Positions 59,633 to 64,000 of a DNA stretch of 64,000 bases are shown piece by piece. This DNA comes from Paraburkholderia phytofirmans OLGA172 (GTDB lineage: Bacteria > Pseudomonadota > Gammaproteobacteria > Burkholderiales > Burkholderiaceae): assembly GCF_001634365.1 (NCBI RefSeq), contig NZ_CP014581.1:73324-137323 (forward strand), written 5' to 3'. A program made the translations under genes and the position numbers. Position 1 is the stretch's first letter. Each line of letters starts with the position of its first letter. The notes under the pieces were generated by a model. It was not told the DNA's origin. It did not search any database and saw nothing but the letters and a program-made list of their open reading frames with translations.

Positions 59633-60838
59633 ATGGAACGCCCTAAGAACGCTATGGATCTCGACCTCGCGAATCCCGGAAAGACGACGCCCGAAGACCT
59701 TATCAAGCTCGCCGGCCTATCTGACTTCATGCTTCAGAAGATTCGCGACGAGCTGCTTGAACCGTTCCCGCGGAAAGTCCCGCCGATGATCAGTTCCGCC
59801 CGGGTGCAAGAGATGTGTGGCATAGACACGCAGCGGATGGCGTACGCCATGAAGAAAGGCGAGCTTCCGCAAGGCACGCAGTCCCGTCGAGGCGCTCCAC
59901 GACAGTTTACCGTGGAGGAGGCGGTCCAGTGGGTCAAGGCCGAATTGAACCCTGCCCCACGTAGCGGCCCGGGCAAAGTCATTGCCGTAGCCAACTTCAA
60001 GGGCGGCGTCACGAAAACTACGATGTCGACCATCCTGGCACAGGGGCTCGCGTTGCGGCGGGGTCGACGAGTCTGCCATATCGACCTAGACCCGCAAGGA
60101 AGCGCCACGACGCTTTATGGGATAAATCCGCACGCTGAGGTTGACGCGTCGCAGACGATCATGCCTTTGGTGGAAGCGTTCTTGAAGGGAGAGCCGTTCG
60201 ACATGTCGGCGCTTCCTCAGTCCACTTACTGGCCAAACCTCGATCTGATCCCTTCGTCGACGGAATTGTTCAACGCGGAGTTCATGCTGCCCGCTCGCGC
60301 TTCCGCAGGTGCCCGTGGCGAGCGCTTTGAGAACGTACTGCACAAGGGCCTTGAGGCTCTGCGCGATGAATACGACTACATCATCCTCGATACGGCCCCC
60401 ACGCTTAGCTACCTGACGATCAATGCCATTTTCGCGGCTGACGGTGTGATTGTGCCAGTCGTTCCGGACGTACTGGCGTTCGCGTCTATGGTTCAGTTCT
60501 GGCACCTCTTCTCGGACTTGGTGACCGGCATGGCCGCTAGAGGGGATGAGTCGAGGAAGGAATTCGATTTCATCGATATCTTGGTGACCCGGATGACGCC
60601 AAAGCCCGCGGCGAAAGCCGTTCAGTCTTGGATTTCCCAACTCTACGGCTCGAGGGTGATACCTGTCGAGATACCCGAAACCGACGTTGCGCGAAACACC
60701 AATATGCGGTTCGCGACCGTCTACGACCTCACGGTCTATGAGGGCGGCGCAGAGACTCTCCGGCGAATCCGAACCCCGTGCGACCAGTTCGTCGACCGGG
60801 TGGACGACAAGATCTCGAGTCTCTGGCAAAAAGGATAG
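59633..60838 (+). CDS. parA: ParA partition ATPase (type Ia)
   Basis: The 401-residue protein has an N-terminal DNA-binding region ('ISSARVQEMCGIDTQRMAYAMKKGELPQGTQSRRGAPRQFTVEEAVQWV') and the deviant Walker A 'NFKGGVTKTTMSTILAQGLA' at about 122-140, then 'CHIDLDPQGSATTLYG' and 'YIILDTAPTLSYLTINAIFAADGVIVPV'. This is the large, self-regulating ParA type. It segregates the replicon with ParB and the centromere. ATG at 59633 or an internal one at 59654 are possible starts. parB follows after 6 bp. Confidence 0.96.
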   Translation: MERPKNAMDLDLANPGKTTPEDLIKLAGLSDFMLQKIRDELLEPFPRKVPPMISSARVQEMCGIDTQRMAYAMKKGELPQGTQSRRGAPRQFTVEEAVQWVKAELNPAPRSGPGKVIAVANFKGGVTKTTMSTILAQGLALRRGRRVCHIDLDPQGSATTLYGINPHAEVDASQTIMPLVEAFLKGEPFDMSALPQSTYWPNLDLIPSSTELFNAEFMLPARASAGARGERFENVLHKGLEALRDEYDYIILDTAPTLSYLTINAIFAADGVIVPVVPDVLAFASMVQFWHLFSDLVTGMAARGDESRKEFDFIDILVTRMTPKPAAKAVQSWISQLYGSRVIPVEIPETDVARNTNMRFATVYDLTVYEGGAETLRRIRTPCDQFVDRVDDKISSLWQKG

Positions 60839-60844
60839 ACGACC

Positions 60845-61819
60845 ATGGCGACGATGAAGAATTTCGCATCTAAGGCGGCTGGCATCAAGCTCACGAGCGA
60901 AGAGGTGGCCGCGGCTGGGAGTCGTCCGGTCGGCTCCCCCCGGACCGCTCCGGGCCAACTCATGCACTTGCAGGCCACCGCCGAGCAACAACATGATGAA
61001 ATTGAGCGCTTGAAGCGCGCGCTCGCCGAACGCACAGCCGAGGAAGAAGTCGACCTCGACCTCATCGACGAGGTAGAAGGCAGGCGCCGAAAACTGAGTC
61101 CGGAAGAATACGCTGAACTCAAAGCCAACCTCGAACGTAACCCGCTGATTACACCGGTGGTATTACGCCGCCGGCCAGATGGCCGACGTGAATTGGTCGC
61201 CGGCCACAACCGCACTGCCATTTATCGCGAGCTGGGCCGGCCACGCATTCGTGCCGTGACCCAAGATATCGCCGATGAGGATGTCAGCAAGTTCGCGTTT
61301 TTCAGCAACCTGTTGGCCCCCTCCCTTTCGGACTTCGAGAAGTATTGGAATTTCCTTCAACTGCAGACCGAAACGGGACTGGACCACGCGGCATTGGCAG
61401 AGATTGCGGGCATTAGCCGCGTGCATGTGACTCGGATCATGCGCTACGACGCGCTGCCTGAGAAAGCGAAAGAGATCCTCTTTCGACGGCCTGAGCGACT
61501 AGGCAGTACTGCGGCGCAGGCCCTTTCTCAGATAGCAGAATCGGGGCGGACCGAGGCAGTCATTGCGGCCATCGAAAAGCTCGTCAACGACGAGACCATG
61601 ACGCAAGAGCAGGCTGTGAGCATGGCTCGCGCACAGCGACCAAAGACTGCCGCGCCGGAAAAATTGTTCGTCAAAAGCGGCAAGCGCCACATCTGCGAAA
61701 TTTCGGTTCGGAAAGGGGTCGTAGGGGTTCAATTCAAGGGCGAGGACGCAGAGTCTGCAAGCGATTGGGCGCAGCGGATTCGAGAGTTCATCGCCGACCA
61801 GATCACGAGCAAGGAGTGA
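60845..61819 (+). CDS. parB: ParB centromere-binding partition protein
   Basis: The 324-residue ParB has an N-terminal CTPase-type domain with 'PLITPVVLRRRPDGRRELVAGHNRTAIYRELGRPRI', a helix-turn-helix ('AALAEIAGISRVHVTRIMRYDALPEKAKEIL') and a C-terminal dimerisation part. AAGGA lies 9 nt before ATG. It should bind the TTTCGCATGCGAAA sites and interact with ParA. Confidence 0.96.
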   Translation: MATMKNFASKAAGIKLTSEEVAAAGSRPVGSPRTAPGQLMHLQATAEQQHDEIERLKRALAERTAEEEVDLDLIDEVEGRRRKLSPEEYAELKANLERNPLITPVVLRRRPDGRRELVAGHNRTAIYRELGRPRIRAVTQDIADEDVSKFAFFSNLLAPSLSDFEKYWNFLQLQTETGLDHAALAEIAGISRVHVTRIMRYDALPEKAKEILFRRPERLGSTAAQALSQIAESGRTEAVIAAIEKLVNDETMTQEQAVSMARAQRPKTAAPEKLFVKSGKRHICEISVRKGVVGVQFKGEDAESASDWAQRIREFIADQITSKE

Positions 61820-61835
61820 TGTACGAGTCGTACAT
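61819..61835. promoter_or_regulatory. 17-bp palindrome after parB
   Basis: ATGTACGAGTCGTACAT is perfectly symmetric around its central G and overlaps the last base of the parB stop. It differs from the parS-like core and could be an operator for downstream genes. Confidence 0.4.
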
Positions 61836-61909
61836 ACTTATAAATCAATGACTTACTGGAAAAGAAAGGAGCTTAGATGCAGTCGATGACGCTCTAACGC
61901 TAGAAAGAC

Positions 61910-61944
61910 AAAAGCCTTCGGAACGGCTAATTCCGAAGGCTTTT
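61910..61944. terminator. Bidirectional terminator after parAB
   Basis: AAAAGCCTTCGGAA and TTCCGAAGGCTTTT form a long perfect stem around a 7-nt loop with A and T tracts on both sides. Confidence 0.88.
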
Positions 61945-62087
61945 GAATATTGGGCTTGCTGTCGCTCGCCCCTCCTGCTGCACTCCCCCGACGGCTAATC
62001 GGGCGAAGCACTGACACTTCGGAGTGTAGCGGAAAGCGATCGGCAGTCAAGCATGTGTCTTCCATTTTCTGAAAATGGTCGCTCGAC
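61945..62087 (+). promoter_or_regulatory. Leader region of the replication gene
   Basis: The stretch between terminator and rep start contains a CACTTCGGAGTG hairpin and ATTTTCTGAAAAT, an AT-rich inverted repeat near 62064. No iteron-like direct repeats are seen, so the origin cannot be placed. Confidence 0.35.
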
Positions 62088-63356
62088 ATGTCTATCGCGC
62101 AACGCTCTGTTGCTGGCGAGGGTGAAGCTCATCCTTGCGAAGCAGAAAAATTAACCGCAGAAGGCGACGCACAAGCTCGCGCCGAATTCACCTGCGACAC
62201 AACCAACTTGCCTTGGGTGATATTCCGGGCCGTCCATCGTGCCGCGCAACTACAAGGCGTCAGCGCACGCTCCCGCGCCCTGCTCGCCGCTCTCGCCCGC
62301 ACCGTGGACGCCAAACGCCCCTACGCCGCCATATTCGCGCGCCGTGAGCTGCTTACCGGCCGTGCCATGCAATCCATGCGGACCTTCTATCGCAGTCTCG
62401 ATGATCTCGAAGCTGCAGGCCTCATCACGCGCCCCCCCCAAAGCCGATATGGCCAAGCTGGCCTGTTTGGTCGCGCCTACCTCCATCTCACCGAAAGCGC
62501 GGCCTTGCTGCTTGGTCTCGTCGTCAAGGAAGCTCCAGCCAGTCACACGGCGTCACCAGATGCCAAGGCCGAAGGTGCGCAGCAAGCCCGGGGCGAGTCG
62601 CTGAATAGTCGGTCTGCCAACGTGGCAGACGGAGCTATATATAAGGATCTTTTCCCTGCTTCTCAAAAGAGACAACCAGGCACCCTCCCCGAGGATCTCA
62701 AACGCCTCACTTCGCTGGGATTTCATGAATTTCTGGTCTTCAAACTCATGACCGAAGCCAAAGCAAACGGCAAATTCCTCTCCGACGTCGTCGACGTCAG
62801 CTGGGCTGGACTCAAAAAAGCGCACGCGCCAATCAACTACCTCCGCGCCCTTCTTCGCAAGCCTGTTGACTTCGCGTATCGTGCCCGGCAGCTTCGGAAC
62901 CAAACCGTTCTGCAGCAACGAGAAGCAACCGAAAATGCGGAAGTGACGGCCACGGTAGCGCGCTGTGTTGGCCAAAGCTTTTACGACGCGATCGGAACCC
63001 GACGAATAACCCTCAGCGTGGACGGAAGCACGTTGACCGTGGTTGATGCGGTCGAAGGCATCCCCCGGACCGTACTGAATGGATGGCAATCGGCGTTTGC
63101 CAAAGGCATCCGGAAAGGGGACTTGCAACCGGCGACCGAAGCGCGTGACGCCACGTTCGACGGACTCGCGAGCAATGCCCCGACGCAGACTGCTGCAGCC
63201 AAGACTGAGTCGGCTGGACAACCTCGACAGCTCACGGGCGGCATTGCGGGACAGCTCGACGCTATCAAAAACGCGCTGCGTGCGGCGGGGAAGGGGAAGT
63301 TTGCGACGGTCTGGTCAGGACAGGCGCAGAGCCGTCCCGCGAACGCCGCCTCATAG
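62088..63356 (+). CDS. Probable plasmid replication protein (winged-helix, phage-O-like)
   Basis: The 422-residue protein has a winged-helix-like front part ('SARSRALLAALARTVDAKRPYAAIFARRELLTGRAMQSMRTFYRSLDDLEAAGLITRPPQSRY'), a variable middle, and a C-terminal part 'VARCVGQSFYDAIGTRRITLSVDGSTLTVVDAVEGIPRTVLNGW'. Proteins of this type next to parAB on Burkholderiales plasmids are annotated as replication protein O-like initiators. Position right after parAB supports this. Direct evidence of origin binding is absent. Confidence 0.65.
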   Translation: MSIAQRSVAGEGEAHPCEAEKLTAEGDAQARAEFTCDTTNLPWVIFRAVHRAAQLQGVSARSRALLAALARTVDAKRPYAAIFARRELLTGRAMQSMRTFYRSLDDLEAAGLITRPPQSRYGQAGLFGRAYLHLTESAALLLGLVVKEAPASHTASPDAKAEGAQQARGESLNSRSANVADGAIYKDLFPASQKRQPGTLPEDLKRLTSLGFHEFLVFKLMTEAKANGKFLSDVVDVSWAGLKKAHAPINYLRALLRKPVDFAYRARQLRNQTVLQQREATENAEVTATVARCVGQSFYDAIGTRRITLSVDGSTLTVVDAVEGIPRTVLNGWQSAFAKGIRKGDLQPATEARDATFDGLASNAPTQTAAAKTESAGQPRQLTGGIAGQLDAIKNALRAAGKGKFATVWSGQAQSRPANAAS

Positions 63357-63357
63357 C

Positions 63358-63609
63358 TCACTGCTTGTCCAGGGAGGCAAGTTTCGAGAACGCGGTACCC
63401 GGATCAATGCCACAGGCGCGACACCAGTCGAGGTAAAACAAAACATCGACATATCGCTCTCCGCGCTCGATTTTAGAAACGTTCGGCTGGTCTACGTGCA
63501 GCCGCCGAGCGAGTTGCACCTGCGTGAGGTCGGCAGCAAGTCGAAGCCTGCGCATATGGAAACGCAGACGCTTGTAACGCTCGTCATTGATGTTGATAGT
63601 AGGGGGCAT
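63358..63609 (-). CDS. XRE-family transcriptional regulator
   Basis: The 83-residue protein is essentially one helix-turn-helix: 'FHMRRLRLAADLTQVQLARRLHVDQPNVSKIERGERYVDVLFYLDWCRACGIDPG', a textbook Cro/CI-type domain. It converges on the rep gene (stops 1 bp apart). Its own start codon lies inside a 36-bp palindrome, so autorepression is very likely. Confidence 0.92.
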   Translation of the reverse strand: MPPTININDERYKRLRFHMRRLRLAADLTQVQLARRLHVDQPNVSKIERGERYVDVLFYLDWCRACGIDPGTAFSKLASLDKQ

Positions 63610-63630
63610 ACGCGTATGCTCCCTACTATC
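63595..63630. promoter_or_regulatory. 36-bp palindromic operator over the XRE start codon
   Basis: Arms 63595-63612 and 63613-63630 are inverted with only one mismatch in 18 (core GCATACGCGTATGC, outer GATAGTAGGG). The ATG of the XRE gene (63607-63609) is within the left arm. Confidence 0.85.
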
Positions 63631-63693
63631 ATCAAATATGCCATTTTGACCTATTCGCGATATGATCGTCCTGCGGGCAAACGTACGACGAAA

Positions 63694-63879
63694 CTAGTTG
63701 AGCTTGGCTCCAACCAGTGTGGCCGCGTTACGGACAATTCCGATGTCGAAGTTCACCGACGCGCGGAGGCCTTCGCCAAAGCTGGTGAAGAAGTCAGTTG
63801 AGCCGCCATTAGCCGTGTGGGCCATGACCGCGGCTTGGATGAACAGGGCGCCGAGCAGGCAGAGAACGAAACGGATCAT
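63694..63879 (-). CDS. Small exported protein
   Basis: The 61-residue product has a signal peptide (MIRFVLCLLGALFIQAAVMA) and a short mature part ('TDFFTSFGEGLRASVNFDIGIVRNAATLVGAKLN'). It follows the truncated gene at the window edge by 9 bp in the same direction. Unknown function. Confidence 0.5.
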   Translation of the reverse strand: MIRFVLCLLGALFIQAAVMAHTANGGSTDFFTSFGEGLRASVNFDIGIVRNAATLVGAKLN

Positions 63880-63888
63880 GTCGGTGTA

Positions 63889-64000
63889 TCACCGCGTCAA
63901 AGCGGCTTCGATAGGTAAGGGTGGAGGATCATATGTGCCTAGTTTCACTTTCTCTCTGATCCGGGATATCTGCCGGCCGATCACAGCGGCAGACATGTTC
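63889..64000 (-). CDS. Partial gene at right edge (C-terminus only)
   Basis: The last 36 codons of a leftward gene: 'AAVIGRQISRIREKVKLGTY' and 'DPPPLPIEAALTR' before TGA at 63889. The 'I..IRE.V..GTY......IE.AL' pattern faintly recalls the C-terminus of FlgM-like anti-sigma factors, which is too little for a call. Confidence 0.5.
   Translation of the reverse strand, partial: NMSAAVIGRQISRIREKVKLGTYDPPPLPIEAALTR

Noticed and set aside
61820..62087. Iteron-type origin between parB and rep
   Set aside because: Only single palindromes and a terminator are present; no set of direct repeats was found, so no origin is annotated.
63079..63801. 240-codon plus frame over the end of rep and the XRE gene
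   Set aside because: Out of frame with rep and antisense to a textbook helix-turn-helix gene.
1..64000. CRISPR array, tRNA or rRNA genes
   Set aside because: No regularly spaced identical repeats and no tRNA or rRNA-like sequence were seen on reading through.

Overview
The window looks like part of a large conjugative plasmid, or plasmid-like secondary replicon, of a Burkholderiales bacterium (Burkholderia, Paraburkholderia or Caballeronia type). The grounds are high GC with GC-rich third positions, an F-type mating-pair apparatus, a ParA/ParB/replication block, LexA boxes of the CTG-N10-CAG form in front of imuA genes, and many short hypothetical genes packed with ATGA or TGATG overlaps. 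I see no rRNA, tRNA or CRISPR array. The taxonomic call is inference.

Layout. 0-9.2 kb: a minus-strand F-type type IV secretion operon, in transcription order DsbC-like, small membrane protein, lytic transglycosylase, TraW, TraU, TrbC, an unknown exported protein, TraL, TraE, TraK, TraB, TraV and a pilin-like gene cut by the window edge. 9.6-12.8 kb: plus-strand zeta-toxin/KfrB fusion with a nested ORF, a DUF1173 protein and an HELLH membrane protein. 12.9-21 kb: a GDSL lipoprotein and a minus-strand run of small plasmid genes, including a TrfB/KorA-like regulator. 21-26.8 kb: an orphan imuA with a LexA box, a zinc-ribbon gene, an SRAP (YedK/HMCES) protein and a RES/Xre toxin-antitoxin pair. 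27-31.3 kb: a PAAR gene, a candidate type VI effector split by an IS21-family element, and a candidate immunity gene. 31.5-35.3 kb: small membrane and hypothetical genes with a candidate small RNA. 35.3-42.8 kb: ligD, then LexA-boxed imuA-imuB-dnaE2. 43.4-45.5 kb: a mobile-element graveyard with a Tn3-family tnpA tail and inverted repeat abutting a second, truncated dnaE2. 45.5-57.1 kb: a minus-strand defence island (type III Res and Mod, DUF4391 protein, SNF2 helicase, an orphan helicase N-terminal segment, and a separate nucleotidyltransferase-like pair). 57.5-63.9 kb: a tyrosine recombinase, parA, parB, a probable replication initiator and an XRE repressor with a 36-bp palindromic operator.

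How the parts fit. Transfer functions lie at the left and maintenance functions at the right. A 14-bp palindrome, TTTCGCATGCGAAA, occurs just upstream of parA and at two other intergenic places, and is a good candidate for the ParB-binding centromere. Between them sits cargo for DNA damage and defence: a complete SOS mutasome plus parts of a second one, LigD without a Ku gene, SRAP, a type III restriction-modification complex with accessory helicase, and toxin modules. The most unusual items are the split PAAR/effector/immunity module, the composite type III/SNF2/DUF4391 operon with its orphan helicase segment, the two-gene nucleotidyltransferase unit, and the nested gene inside the zeta/KfrB fusion.
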